Source of the DNA: an uncultured Clostridia bacterium
GTDB taxonomy: Bacteria; Bacillota; Clostridia; Oscillospirales; Oscillospiraceae
Reading direction: 5' to 3'
DNA: 64,000 bases
Assembly: GCA_947365965.1 (NCBI GenBank)
Contig: CANAZG010000002.1
Span: 1-64,000, forward strand
The stretch's first letter is position 1. Each line of letters begins with the position of its first letter. Under the pieces are notes generated by a model that ran no database searches, had not been told where the DNA came from, and saw only the letters and a list, made by a program, of their open reading frames with translations. The translations under genes were made by a program, and so were the position numbers. This document shows, piece after piece, positions 9,707 through 19,486 of the stretch.

Positions 9707-11080
9707 TCACTCGTCCTCGTCAAACCGCAGTTCCACGGTGCTGAAGGCGGTGTACTCCGGGGTCCACCGCAGGGGCACCTTGCCCGTCTCCCCGTGGCGG
9801 TTCTTGGCCACGATGCACTCGGCAATGTTCCGGTTTTCCGTCTCCTCCTTGTAGTAGTCCTCCCGGTAGAGGAACATGACGATGTCCGCGTCCTGCTCAA
9901 TGGCGCCGGAGTCCCGGAGGTCGGAGAGCATGGGCCGCTTGTCCTCCCGCTTCTCGTTGGCGCGGCTGAGCTGGCTGAGGCAGATCACCGGCACGTTCAG
10001 CTCCTTGGCCATCACCTTGAGCATACGGGAGATGTCGCTGACCGCCTGCTGCCGGTTCTCCCCCGCGTAGCCCTTGCCGCCGGCGGAGGTCATCAGCTGG
10101 AGGTAGTCGATGACCACCAGGCCCAGGTTATCCAGCCGGCGGCACTTGGCGTTGATGTCCGCCGCTGTGAGCATGGGGTTGTCGTCAATGCGGATGTCCG
10201 ACTGGCGCAGGGTCCGGGCGGCCTGGGTGAGCTTGCCCCAGTCCGAGGCACTGAGCCGGCCGGTGGAGAGTCTGGTCAGCTCCACCAGCCCCTCCGCCGC
10301 CATCAGGCGCACCAGCAGCTGCTCCTTGCTCATCTCCAGGGAAAAAACCGCCACCGTCTTCCCGCTCTGCTTGGCCACGTTCAGGGCGATGTTCATGGCA
10401 AAGGAGCTCTTGCCCACGCCGGGCCGGGCCGCCAGAAGGATGAGATCGGAGCGGTTGAGGCCGTGGATCTTGTTGTCCACAGCGGAGAAGCCGCTGGGCA
10501 GACCGGGCAGGCCGGTCTTGCCGGAGGCCAGATCGTTGAGCTGGTCCAGAAAGGGCTTGATGAGCTGGGCCACCGGCACCAGCTCCTGGGCGCTGCGGCC
10601 CCGGCGGACGGCGTAGACCTTCTGCTCCGCCGCCTCCAGGATGGCCCCGGCCTCCCCCAGGCCCTCCTGAACCATGGAGGTGATCTCCCCCGCCGCCTTG
10701 GCCAGACCCCGCAGCAGGGACTTGTCCCGGATGATGGACACGTACTCCATCACGTTGGCGCTGGTGGGGGTGATCTCCATGAGCTGGACCAGATAGCTCC
10801 GGGTGGTCTGGTCGTCATAGGTGCCGTTTTTCTGCATCTCCTCCGCTACGGTCACGCCGTCAATGGGTTTGGAGAAGCTAAACATGGTGTAGATGGTCTC
10901 GAAAACGTCCCGATTCTGCTTGATGTAGAAATCCTCTGGCTGGAGCTTGTCCATCACGTCCTTGATACAGTCCGCGTCAATGAGCATGGCCCCCAGGGCG
11001 GCCTGCTCAGCCTCCAGGGAGTGGGGCATCTGACGGAAAAGCAGCTCGTCGTTCTGCGCCAAAGGCGGCACCTCCTTCAA
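9707..11080 (-). CDS. dnaB: Replicative DNA helicase DnaB
   Basis: 457 aa; MPHSLEAEQAALGAMLID, LAARPGVGKSSFAMNIA, VVIDYLQLM, no intein. Confidence 0.97.
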   Translation of the reverse strand: MKEVPPLAQNDELLFRQMPHSLEAEQAALGAMLIDADCIKDVMDKLQPEDFYIKQNRDVFETIYTMFSFSKPIDGVTVAEEMQKNGTYDDQTTRSYLVQLMEITPTSANVMEYVSIIRDKSLLRGLAKAAGEITSMVQEGLGEAGAILEAAEQKVYAVRRGRSAQELVPVAQLIKPFLDQLNDLASGKTGLPGLPSGFSAVDNKIHGLNRSDLILLAARPGVGKSSFAMNIALNVAKQSGKTVAVFSLEMSKEQLLVRLMAAEGLVELTRLSTGRLSASDWGKLTQAARTLRQSDIRIDDNPMLTAADINAKCRRLDNLGLVVIDYLQLMTSAGGKGYAGENRQQAVSDISRMLKVMAKELNVPVICLSQLSRANEKREDKRPMLSDLRDSGAIEQDADIVMFLYREDYYKEETENRNIAECIVAKNRHGETGKVPLRWTPEYTAFSTVELRFDEDE

Positions 11081-11101
11081 TTCTCAAAAAGCGGCTCGCG
11101 C

Positions 11102-11551
11102 CTACTTCTCCTCCACCACCATCACGTAAATGGTGCCGGAGACCTCGTAGCCCAGCTTGGCCCGCAGCTCGTAGCTGCCAAAGGCCTTGATGGGCTCCTC
11201 CATGACAATCTTCTGCTTGGCCAGCTCGATGCCGAACTGGGCCTGGAGGGCGTCGGACACCTCCTTGCTGGTTACCGCACCGAAGAGCTTGCCGTTGGCC
11301 CCGGCCCGGGCGGACACCTTGACAGGGGCGTTCTTCAGCCGCTGGGCCACGTCCTCCGCCTCCGCTTTCAGCCGGGCGTCCTCGGCCTTCTTGGCCTTCT
11401 CCCGCAGCTTCATGGTGTTCATGGCGTCCGCTGTGGCGGGTACGGCCAGCTTCCTGGGCAGCAGGAAGTTGCGGGCGTAGCCCTCCGCCACCTCGATCAT
11501 CTGCCCCTTCTTGCCCTGGCCCCGCACGTCCTGCTGTAAAATCACTTTCAT
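11102..11551 (-). CDS. rplI: 50S ribosomal protein L9
   Basis: [40 protein letters not shown]. Confidence 0.97.
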   Translation of the reverse strand: MKVILQQDVRGQGKKGQMIEVAEGYARNFLLPRKLAVPATADAMNTMKLREKAKKAEDARLKAEAEDVAQRLKNAPVKVSARAGANGKLFGAVTSKEVSDALQAQFGIELAKQKIVMEEPIKAFGSYELRAKLGYEVSGTIYVMVVEEK

Positions 11552-11612
11552 GGTTGTCTCCTCCTGTATGTTTGATGTTTTATATAGCCGCTGCGGCGGT
11601 GATAGAACCGCC

Positions 11613-11897
11613 TTACTGCAAATCGCTCTTAGCGATTTCGATTGAGGGATAATGGGGAAGCTTCGTTAAGTCTACATCCAATGGCACGCTGTAAACCATA
11701 TAATAGCTATTGGGATTGGCGGCGGTTAGTTCGTGTAGTTTCTCTTCCGCCAAGGCTCTGTCATTGGTCGCAAATACTACCGATACAACGCCTGCCTTTA
11801 TGTTGCTGTCCCTGGCGTTTTGTACGTCTCCGCACAGTATTAATTTCAGCGGCGCATCGCCACTGAGACCAAGCCTGATATATTCTTCATATTCCAT
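11613..11897 (-). CDS. Hypothetical 94-aa protein
   Basis: [104 protein letters not shown] upstream; AT-richer than neighbours. Confidence 0.7.
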   Translation of the reverse strand: MEYEEYIRLGLSGDAPLKLILCGDVQNARDSNIKAGVVSVVFATNDRALAEEKLHELTAANPNSYYMVYSVPLDVDLTKLPHYPSIEIAKSDLQ

Positions 11898-11925
11898 GGC
11901 TGCTCCTCCTCGCAAGTCCCCGTTC

Positions 11926-13911
11926 TCACGGCGCGTAGTAGTCCTCAATGGCCTCCGCCACCCGCTGGCGCACGGCGTATAGGTCGGCCCCGGACACATG
12001 GCCGCCGGCGGCGGTGGCGTTGCCGCCGCCCCCCAGCCGCTCCAGAATCACCTGCACGTTCACCTCCCCCAGGGACCGGCCGGACATGGACACCCCGTCC
12101 CCCTGGCGGTAGAGCACCACCGAGGCCTGAACGCCCTGGAGGGAGAGCAGATCATCGGCAGCCTTGGCGGCGGTGACCCGGCTGACCTCCTTCTCCGCCA
12201 CGGCCAGGGCCACGTCCCCGTGGATCATCTGGGCGCAGCGGATGATGTCATAGCGCTGGATCATGCTGGGCAGGTCGCTCTGGAAGTAGAGGCGCACCTC
12301 CGCCGGGTCCGCGCCGGCACGGCGCAGGAAGGCCGCCGCCTCAAAGGTGCGGCTGCCGGAGCGCATGCTGAAATTCTTCGTATCCAGCACAATGCCCGCC
12401 AGCAGGGCCTCCGCCTCCCCCCGCAGCAGGTCGCTGGGCTCCACCAGATACTGGAGCAGCTCCGTCACCAGCTCCGAGGCCGAGGAGGCGTAGGGCTCGT
12501 GGAAGTTGAGGGCCGCGTTCTCGATATAGTCCGCCGCCCGGCGGTGGTGGTCAATGACCGCCACCCGGTTGCAGGCGTCCAGCAGCTGCCGGTTCTCCAC
12601 CAGATCCGGCCGGTTGGTGTCCACCACCACCAGCAGGGCCCCCGCCTGGGCGTGGATGAAAGCGTCGGGGCCGCTGACAAACACGTCCTCGTACTCCGGC
12701 AGGCCTGCCAGCTTGCGCACCAGGGGCCGGGCGTTGTTGCCCTCCAGGTCGATGACGATCTGGGCCCGCTTCCCCCGCTTCCGGGCCGCGCAGCACACGC
12801 CCGCCGCCGCGCCCACCGCGTCCATGTCTGCGTACTCGTGGCCCATGATGTAGACCTGACCGGCGTCGGAGATGAGCTCGCCCAGGGCCTTGGCCATGAC
12901 CCGGCTCTTCACCTTGGTCCGCTTCTCCGTGGACTTGGACCGGCCGCCGTAGAACTGGAAGTCCAGGCTGTCCTTCACCACAGCCTGATCGCCGCCCCGG
13001 CTCAGGCTCATCTCAATGGACTTCTCCGCCCAGCGGAAGGCGTCCTCGTAGCTGTCGCAGTCCCGGCCCACGCCGATGGACAGGGAGGCGCTGACCCCGT
13101 CCTCGCTGACCACCTGATGGATGGCCTCCAGTATGGAGAACTTCTCCTCCACGATCCGCTGGAAGAACTGCTCGTCGCAGATGAAGAGGTAGCGGTCCCG
13201 GTCGTACTTGCGCAGAAGGCCGCCGGAGTTGGTGACCCAGGCGTTGAGCTTCTCGTCCACCTGGGCCAGCACGGCGCTTTTGGCGGCCTCGCCCCCGGCC
13301 TTGAGCAGCTCCTCGTAGTTGTCCAGCACCAGGATGGAGACCACGGTCCGGCTGGCCTCCAGGAGGGCCTTCATGTGCTGGCCCTCGGTGACGTCTACAA
13401 AGTAGGCGGTGATGATCTGGCCCTGGCTGGCCGCCCGGCCCCCCATGCGGCCGGTGGAGGCGTAAATCTGGTAGGTGCCGCCGGCGAAGGGGGCCAGATC
13501 CCAGGGCTGGTTGCCGTCCAGAACCCACTGGTAGTTGAAGTCCGGGGCCAGATCACGGATGGTCATGTCAAAGATGTTGTCCTGGGCGCCCGCCAGATCC
13601 ACGAAGCTGTCGTTGGCCCAGATGATCTCCCCGTTGTCCGCCCGGAAGACCACCACGGGCAGGGGGGTGTTGAGCATGCTGTTTTTGTTGATGGAGTCCA
13701 CGCCGCCGGTGATGGTCTCGATGTACTGCATCACGCTGCGCCGCCGGCGGGTGGTCTGCCGGCGGTAGAAGAGGTAGAGCAGGGCCAGCGCCGCCAGTTC
13801 CGCCGCCCCCAGCAGGGGCTGGAGGGGGGCCGTGACTGCGGCGAACAGGACGAGACAGAGGAAATAGGGCTGTAAATTTGGCTCGATCAGCCGGGATAGC
13901 TTCTTATGCAC
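11926..13911 (-). CDS. gdpP: DHH-family cyclic-di-AMP phosphodiesterase GdpP
   Basis: N-terminal TM helices, PAS, degenerate GGDEF-like region, DHH/DHHA1 (GHEYADMDAVGAAAG, AVIDHHRR). Start uncertain (13911 GTG or 13962). Confidence 0.93.
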   Translation of the reverse strand: MHKKLSRLIEPNLQPYFLCLVLFAAVTAPLQPLLGAAELAALALLYLFYRRQTTRRRRSVMQYIETITGGVDSINKNSMLNTPLPVVVFRADNGEIIWANDSFVDLAGAQDNIFDMTIRDLAPDFNYQWVLDGNQPWDLAPFAGGTYQIYASTGRMGGRAASQGQIITAYFVDVTEGQHMKALLEASRTVVSILVLDNYEELLKAGGEAAKSAVLAQVDEKLNAWVTNSGGLLRKYDRDRYLFICDEQFFQRIVEEKFSILEAIHQVVSEDGVSASLSIGVGRDCDSYEDAFRWAEKSIEMSLSRGGDQAVVKDSLDFQFYGGRSKSTEKRTKVKSRVMAKALGELISDAGQVYIMGHEYADMDAVGAAAGVCCAARKRGKRAQIVIDLEGNNARPLVRKLAGLPEYEDVFVSGPDAFIHAQAGALLVVVDTNRPDLVENRQLLDACNRVAVIDHHRRAADYIENAALNFHEPYASSASELVTELLQYLVEPSDLLRGEAEALLAGIVLDTKNFSMRSGSRTFEAAAFLRRAGADPAEVRLYFQSDLPSMIQRYDIIRCAQMIHGDVALAVAEKEVSRVTAAKAADDLLSLQGVQASVVLYRQGDGVSMSGRSLGEVNVQVILERLGGGGNATAAGGHVSGADLYAVRQRVAEAIEDYYAP

Positions 13912-14150
13912 CGTGAGCTTCTCCCTTCGTTTTCTCCCGCGGCCGGCGCGGGGCGCACACATATAACTATCCTATTATAGCACAGAGGGTGGGGTGTTTA
14001 CAAGAAAATAAATTTTTTGGCCCCTGGAGCAAAAAAATTTACAATCTTTTTCCAAACCTTGAGAGATTGCCGATTGCTTTTCCTGGAGAATCTGGTATAC
14101 TTCATGGTATAATGCGCAGGGAATGACCAGAGAACGAGGAGGTTTAGGAT

Positions 14151-14471
14151 ATGGCGAATCGGATCACAGTCACCATCTGCGGGGAGGACTACACCTTCAT
14201 GGCCGAGGAGAGCCTCTCCTACATGCAGAAGGTGGCGGCCCTGGTGGACGCCAAAATGAGCGAGATCATGGGCGCCGGCGGCCGGGTCAGCCGCATGGAC
14301 GCCGCCGTGCTGGCCGCCGTCAACATGGCCGACGAGATGCTCAAGCAGCAGCTGAGCACCGAGAACCTGCGCCGCCAGCTCAAAGGATATCTGGACGATG
14401 CCAACAAGGCCAAGAGCGAGCTGAGCGAGTGCAAGCGGGAGCTGTTCAAGCTCCAGCAGCAGAAGAAATAG
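14151..14471 (+). CDS. zapA: Cell division protein ZapA
   Basis: MANRITVTICGEDYTFMAEESLSYMQKVAALVDAKM...DAAVLAAVNMADE; Shine-Dalgarno GAGGAGG upstream. Confidence 0.9.
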   Translation: MANRITVTICGEDYTFMAEESLSYMQKVAALVDAKMSEIMGAGGRVSRMDAAVLAAVNMADEMLKQQLSTENLRRQLKGYLDDANKAKSELSECKRELFKLQQQKK

Positions 14472-14474
14472 CCC

Positions 14475-16568
14475 ATGGAGCTGCTCTCTCCCGCCGGCCA
14501 CTGGGAGGCCATGGCCGCGGCGGTGCAGAACGGCGCGGGGGCCGTCTACCTGGGCTGCGGGGATCTCAACGCCCGCCGGGGGGCGAAAAACTTCACCTCC
14601 CAGGAGCTGCCGGAGGCGGTCCAATACTGCCACCTCCGGGGGGTCAGGCTCTATCTCACCCTCAACACCCTCCCCTCGGACCGGGAGCTGGACAGCGCGC
14701 GGGACATGCTCCTGCTCGCCAGCCGCTGCGGCGTGGACGGCGTCATTGTCCAGGACTGGGGGGTGGCCGCCCTGGCCTGGTCCCTCACCCCGGATCTCCC
14801 CCTCCACGGCAGCACCCAGATGACCGTTCACTCCCTGGCCGGGGTGGAGCGGGCGGCGGCGCTGGGTATGCGGTGCGTGGTGCTGGGCCGGGAGCTGGCT
14901 GCGGAGGACATCCGCCGCATCTGTCGGCAGAGCCCCATTGCCATTGAGGTGTTCGCCCACGGGGCCCTGTGCATGTGCTGGTCCGGCCAGTGCGCCATGA
15001 GTGCCCTCATCGGCTCCCGCAGCGGCAACCGGGGCATGTGCGCCCAGCCCTGCCGCCTGCCCTACCGCTTTGACAACGGAAAGACCGCCCACCCCCTCAG
15101 CCTCAAGGACGCCTGTCTGGCCTCCCATCTGACGGAGCTGGAGGACATGGGCGTGTCCATCCTGAAGCTGGAGGGCCGCATGAAGCGGCCCGAGTACGTG
15201 GCCGTGGTCACCGGAATCTACGCCGCCCTCCTCCGGGAGCGCCGCCCCCCCACGCCGGAGGAGCTCCGGCAGCTGGAGCTGGCCTTCTCCCGGGAGGGCT
15301 TTACCGACGGCTACTGGCGGGGCCGTCCGGGTCCGGACATGTTCGGGGTCCGCCCGGAGAGCGCCCCGGACCCCGGGGACCTCTTCCGGGCCGCCAAGGC
15401 CGCCTATGACCGGGGGGATCTGCGCACGGTCCCCGTGTCTATGGAGGCCCGGATCACCGCCGGGCAGCCCGCCCGGCTGACGGTCCGGGACAGCGACGGC
15501 CGCTCCGCCTCTGCGGAGGGGCCGGTCCCGGAGCAGGCCCGGACCCGCCCCCTGGAGCCGGAGGACCTGAAGGCCCGTCTGGCCAAGACCGGCGGCACGG
15601 TCTACCGCCCCTCGGACATCTCCCTGACCCTGGACCAGGGCCTGTCCCTCCCCGCCAGCGGGGTGAACGCCCTGCGGCGGAACGCGCTGGAGGAGCTCAC
15701 GGCCCTGCGGACCGCACCGCCCCGGCGGCGGGAGGGTCCGGTCCCGGCCATGCCGGAGGACCGCTTCTCCCCCGCCGCCCCCGCCCTCACCGCCTCCCTC
15801 CTCCGGCCCTGCCAGCTGACGGAGCGGCTGGCGGAGGAGGCCGAGGTCATCTACCTGCCGGCGGAGGGGATCGAGGACTTCGATCTGGCCCCCTATCTGC
15901 ACCGCAGAGCCCGATTCTGCCTGACCCTGCCCCGGATCTGCCTGGACCGGGAGGAGCCGGCCCTCCGGCGTCTGGCGGAGATTGGCCTGGAAAAGGGCTG
16001 CGACGCCCTGTCCGTCCACAATCTGGGCCAGCTAACCCTGGCGGAGGCCATGGGTGTGCCGGCCCGGGGGGACTTCGGCCTCAACGTGTTCAACAGCCGC
16101 TCCCTCCAGGAGCTGGCCCGGTGGGGGCTGGAGAGCGCGGCCCTGTCCTTTGAGCTCCGCTGGGAGCAGATTCGGGACCTGAAAAAGCCCCTGCCCTGCG
16201 AGGCCGTCGTCTACGGCCGCCTGCCCCTGATGCTGACGGAGAACTGTCTCACCGCCAACGCCCTGGGGGGCTGCGGGGCCCGGAACCTTGCCGGACCCTG
16301 CCGCCGGGACCACACCCTCACGGACCGCCGGGGGGAGGCATTTCCCGTCCTGCCCGCCTTTGGCTGCCGCAGCGAGGTGGAGAACAGCAAGGTCCTCTAT
16401 CTGGCCGGGAAGCCGGAGCTCCGACGCTGCGGCCTCACCTGGATCCGGCTGCGGTTCACCACGGAGACCGGCCCGGACTGCGACCGGGCGCTGGACCAGT
16501 ACCTGCGGGGGGAGGACTGCCCGCCAAAGGATTTCACCCGGGGCCTCTTCTACCGGGGCGTGGAATAA
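14475..16568 (+). CDS. Peptidase U32 family protein
   Basis: 697 aa MELLSPAGHWEAMAAAVQNGAGAVYLGCGDLNARRGAKNFT...EVFAHGALCMCWSGQCAMSALIGSRSGNRGMCAQPCRLPY. Confidence 0.94.
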   Translation: MELLSPAGHWEAMAAAVQNGAGAVYLGCGDLNARRGAKNFTSQELPEAVQYCHLRGVRLYLTLNTLPSDRELDSARDMLLLASRCGVDGVIVQDWGVAALAWSLTPDLPLHGSTQMTVHSLAGVERAAALGMRCVVLGRELAAEDIRRICRQSPIAIEVFAHGALCMCWSGQCAMSALIGSRSGNRGMCAQPCRLPYRFDNGKTAHPLSLKDACLASHLTELEDMGVSILKLEGRMKRPEYVAVVTGIYAALLRERRPPTPEELRQLELAFSREGFTDGYWRGRPGPDMFGVRPESAPDPGDLFRAAKAAYDRGDLRTVPVSMEARITAGQPARLTVRDSDGRSASAEGPVPEQARTRPLEPEDLKARLAKTGGTVYRPSDISLTLDQGLSLPASGVNALRRNALEELTALRTAPPRRREGPVPAMPEDRFSPAAPALTASLLRPCQLTERLAEEAEVIYLPAEGIEDFDLAPYLHRRARFCLTLPRICLDREEPALRRLAEIGLEKGCDALSVHNLGQLTLAEAMGVPARGDFGLNVFNSRSLQELARWGLESAALSFELRWEQIRDLKKPLPCEAVVYGRLPLMLTENCLTANALGGCGARNLAGPCRRDHTLTDRRGEAFPVLPAFGCRSEVENSKVLYLAGKPELRRCGLTWIRLRFTTETGPDCDRALDQYLRGEDCPPKDFTRGLFYRGVE

Positions 16569-16613
16569 ACATAATCCCCACAGAAAATCATACCATACTA
16601 AAGAGGACATGCC

Positions 16614-17060
16614 ATGAAGCTGAAAATCAAGCCCCTCTCCCCCATGATCGGCCGGGAGATCCCCCTGCCCTACTACGCCACGGATGGCGCGGCGGCCCTG
16701 GACCTCCACGCCTGCATCGACCGTCCGGCGGTGATCCCCGGCGGGGGGCGGATGACCCTGCCCACGGGGCTGGCCGTGGCCATTCTGGAGAACCACGTGG
16801 GCATTGTGGCCATCCGCAGCAGCATGGGCATCAAAAACGGCGTCACCCTCACCAACGGCATCGGGGTGATTGACAGCGACTACCGGGGGCCTGTGCAGGT
16901 GAGCCTGCACAACCTGAACAAGGAGCCCTACACCGTCCGGCCCGGGGACCGGATCGCCCAGCTTCTGATCGTCCCCGTCACCCGTCAGGAGGTGGAGGTG
17001 GTGGACGAGCTGCCGGATACGCCCCGGGGCCAGGGCGGCATCGGGTCCACCGGACGGTGA
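16614..17060 (+). CDS. dut: dUTP diphosphatase
   Basis: 148 aa with YYATDGAAALDLHACID, RSSMGIKNGVTLTNGIGVIDSDYRGPV, GDRIAQLLI, C-terminal RGQGGIGSTGR. Confidence 0.93.
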   Translation: MKLKIKPLSPMIGREIPLPYYATDGAAALDLHACIDRPAVIPGGGRMTLPTGLAVAILENHVGIVAIRSSMGIKNGVTLTNGIGVIDSDYRGPVQVSLHNLNKEPYTVRPGDRIAQLLIVPVTRQEVEVVDELPDTPRGQGGIGSTGR

Positions 17061-17067
17061 CCACCTT

Positions 17068-17110
17068 CCTCTTCATAAAGAAAAAGCGGACAAAAAGAAC
17101 TTTTTAAGGA
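17068..17110. repeat. Degenerate copy of dispersed hairpin element (J)
   Basis: TTCCTCTTCATAAAGAAAAAGCGGACAAAAAGAACTTTTTAAGG; only partial resemblance. Confidence 0.4.
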
Positions 17111-17122
17111 GCGCTTACCCAC

Positions 17123-17704
17123 ATGCCGCGTATCATTCTAGCCTCCCAGTCCCCCCGCCGCCGCCAGCTGCTGGTCCAGATCGGGGTGACGGACTTTGAC
17201 ATCCTCGTTCCGGACGCGGACGAGAGCTACGATCCCGCCCTCTCCCCCCAGGACATCGTCTGCTCCATCTGCCGCAAAAAGGCCGAGGCCGCCCGCCTGC
17301 TGGCGGACGACCCCGGCGCGGTGCTCATTGCCGCGGACACCATGGTCTTTCTGGACGGCCTGCGCCTGGGCAAGCCCCACAGCCAGGAGGAGGCCTTTGC
17401 CATGCTCTCCGCCCTCTCCGGCCGGACCCATCACGTGTGCACCGGCGTCACCGTGTGCCAGGGCGGGCGGATGGAGACCCGGCCGGAGACCACGGACGTG
17501 ATCTTCCGCCCCCTGACGGAGACGGAGATCCGCGCCTACATCCGCACCGGCGACCCCATGGACAAGGCCGGCGCCTACGGCGTGCAGGGGCTGGCCGCCC
17601 TCTTTGTCTCCGGCATCCGGGGGGACTACTTCAACGTCATGGGCCTGCCTCTCCACCTGCTGGGCCAAATGCTGGCCGGGTTCGGCGTGGAGCTGCTGCA
17701 ATGA
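17123..17704 (+). CDS. Maf-like nucleotide pyrophosphatase
   Basis: MPRIILASQSPRRRQLLVQIG...AADTMVFLDG...DKAGAYGVQG. Confidence 0.95.
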   Translation: MPRIILASQSPRRRQLLVQIGVTDFDILVPDADESYDPALSPQDIVCSICRKKAEAARLLADDPGAVLIAADTMVFLDGLRLGKPHSQEEAFAMLSALSGRTHHVCTGVTVCQGGRMETRPETTDVIFRPLTETEIRAYIRTGDPMDKAGAYGVQGLAALFVSGIRGDYFNVMGLPLHLLGQMLAGFGVELLQ

Positions 17705-17735
17705 GAAACCTTTCAACACACAAGGAGGCGGACCA

Positions 17736-18575
17736 GTGAAACGTCCAGTGAACAAATTCGGCATCACGGTCCTGGCAGTGGCGGCCGCTGTCGCCGTCCT
17801 CCTGAGCGTCATGTCCTACTTCTCCAGCACCGCCGCCGCACTGCCCAACCTCACCGGCATCATCGCCGCCCCCTTCCGCAGCGTGGCCGCCTCCCTGTCG
17901 GACACGGTCCGCCAGTGGACGGGCTACCTCACCGAGTTCGACGCCCTCCGGGCGGAAAACGAGCAGCTCCGGCTCCAGATCGCCCAGATGGAGGAGACTG
18001 TCCGTCAGGCTGAGGCGGACCGGGACGAGAATGTCCGCCTCCGGGAACTCACCGGCCTGCGCCAGCAGCGCCGGGACCTCCGGTGGGAGTCCGCCCGGGT
18101 GCTGGTCCAGGACGTGTCCAACTGGTCCAGCCTGCTCACCGTCAACAAGGGCACCAGCCACGGCGTGGAGAAGGGCGACTGTGTGGTGACGGAGGCGGGC
18201 TATCTGGTGGGCGTGGTGACGGAGGCCGGGCTCAACTGGTCCACCGTGCGCACCATCCTGGACAGCGAGACCTCCATCGGCGCGCTCATCTTCCGCACCG
18301 GCGGCACCGCCGTGGCCCAGGGCAGCTTTGACCTCATGGGCGAGGGCAGGCTGGCCCTGGACTATCTGGGCAGCGAGCCGGACGTGGTGGCCGGGGATCT
18401 GATCGTCACCTCGGGTCTGGCGGGCTACTACCCCTCCCAGCTGGTCATCGGGTACGTCCAGGAGGTCCGGGCCAGCGACAACGGGCTGGCCCAGTACGCC
18501 GTCATCGCCCCCCAGGCGGATCTGTCCGCCCTGACCCAGGTGTTTGTGGTGACGGACTTCGACATTGTGGACTGA
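17736..18575 (+). CDS. mreC: Rod shape-determining protein MreC
   Basis: GTG start after [39 protein letters not shown], coiled coil, VNKGTSHGVEKGDCVVTEAGYLVGVV. Confidence 0.93.
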   Translation: MKRPVNKFGITVLAVAAAVAVLLSVMSYFSSTAAALPNLTGIIAAPFRSVAASLSDTVRQWTGYLTEFDALRAENEQLRLQIAQMEETVRQAEADRDENVRLRELTGLRQQRRDLRWESARVLVQDVSNWSSLLTVNKGTSHGVEKGDCVVTEAGYLVGVVTEAGLNWSTVRTILDSETSIGALIFRTGGTAVAQGSFDLMGEGRLALDYLGSEPDVVAGDLIVTSGLAGYYPSQLVIGYVQEVRASDNGLAQYAVIAPQADLSALTQVFVVTDFDIVD

Positions 18576-18588
18576 CGGGAGGAGTGCT

Positions 18589-19101
18589 ATGCTGCCCAAG
18601 AGTTACCTTGTGTTCAAGTGGCTGGTCTACGCCTCCGCCACCCTCCTCTTTTTCGCCCTCCAGTCCCTGGTCCTCAACCACATCCGGGTCCTGGGCCTTA
18701 CCCCCTTTGTCTACCCCCTGCTCCCCGCCACTGTGGCCATGTACGAGGGCCGCCGCCGGGGCCCCGTGTTCGCCCTGGCGCTGGGCGTGGTGTGCGACGC
18801 CATGCTCCACGGGCCCTTCCCGGGGTTTTTCACCATCGTGTTTCCGATGATCGCCCTCTTTTCCGCCGTGGTGGGGGAGAACTTTCTCTCCCCCGGATTT
18901 TTCTGCTGTCTGCTGGTGTCCGCCGCAGCGCTGCTGGCCACCGGCGGCATGCGTATTCTTGTGCAGGTCCTCTCCGGCGGCGGCTATCTGGCCCTGATGG
19001 CCCGGATCGCCGTGGGGGAGACCCTGCTGACCCTGCCGGCCATGCTGGCGGTGATGCCCCTGTACCGCACCATCCACCGCCGCTGCGCCTCGGACTACTG
19101 A
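18589..19101 (+). CDS. mreD: Rod shape-determining protein MreD
   Basis: MLPKSYLVFKWLVYASATLLFFALQSLVLNHIRVLGLTPF; polytopic, downstream of mreC. Confidence 0.88.
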   Translation: MLPKSYLVFKWLVYASATLLFFALQSLVLNHIRVLGLTPFVYPLLPATVAMYEGRRRGPVFALALGVVCDAMLHGPFPGFFTIVFPMIALFSAVVGENFLSPGFFCCLLVSAAALLATGGMRILVQVLSGGGYLALMARIAVGETLLTLPAMLAVMPLYRTIHRRCASDY

Positions 19102-19349
19102 GGCCGGCCCAGCATTTCCAGTGAAAGCAGCATCCCCATGCGCCAGCCCTCCCGGAACCACTCATAGTTGGAGCGGAAATATACGTCGTTCTCGCTGTTC
19201 TGGAGCTGGCTGATCTGCTCCTCTTCCAGAACCTGTCCGGCGGCGGTCCACAGCGCGTCCAGCCGCTTGCACAGCACACGGTATTCTGCGCTGGGGGTGT
19301 ATTCCTCCAGATGGCGGAGATAGATTTTTTCTAATATGCTATTTTCCAT
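19095..19349 (-). CDS. Hypothetical 84-aa protein (resembles small DUF6809-like helical proteins)
   Basis: MENSILEKIYLRHLEEYTPSAEYRVLCKRLDALWTAAGQVLEEEQISQLQNSENDVYFRSNYEWFREGWRMGMLLSLEMLGRPQ; strong promoter upstream; family assignment tentative. Confidence 0.7.
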   Translation of the reverse strand: MENSILEKIYLRHLEEYTPSAEYRVLCKRLDALWTAAGQVLEEEQISQLQNSENDVYFRSNYEWFREGWRMGMLLSLEMLGRPQ

Positions 19350-19381
19350 AGTTCATACCACCCCAAAAAGTTTACAAACAC

Positions 19382-19410
19382 ATTATAGCGCATATCAGTA
19401 TACTTGTCAA
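19382..19410 (-). promoter_or_regulatory. Sigma-A-type promoter for the 84-aa ORF
   Basis: On minus strand TTGACA-17 nt-TATAAT (exact consensus). Confidence 0.8.
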
Positions 19411-19440
19411 TGATAATTATATATACTTTTTAAAGGTATA

Positions 19441-19470
19441 TTGATTTTATCCACCTGCATTTGCTATAAT
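19441..19470 (+). promoter_or_regulatory. Sigma-A-type promoter for the XRE gene
   Basis: TTGATT-18 nt-TATAAT, 16 nt before the ATG at 19487. Confidence 0.65.
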
Positions 19471-19486
19471 AATCGCGAGAGGTGCC

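Noticed and set aside
13998-16019. 673-aa minus-strand ORF
   Set aside because: Antisense to the well-supported U32 peptidase and zapA; low-complexity shadow ORF.
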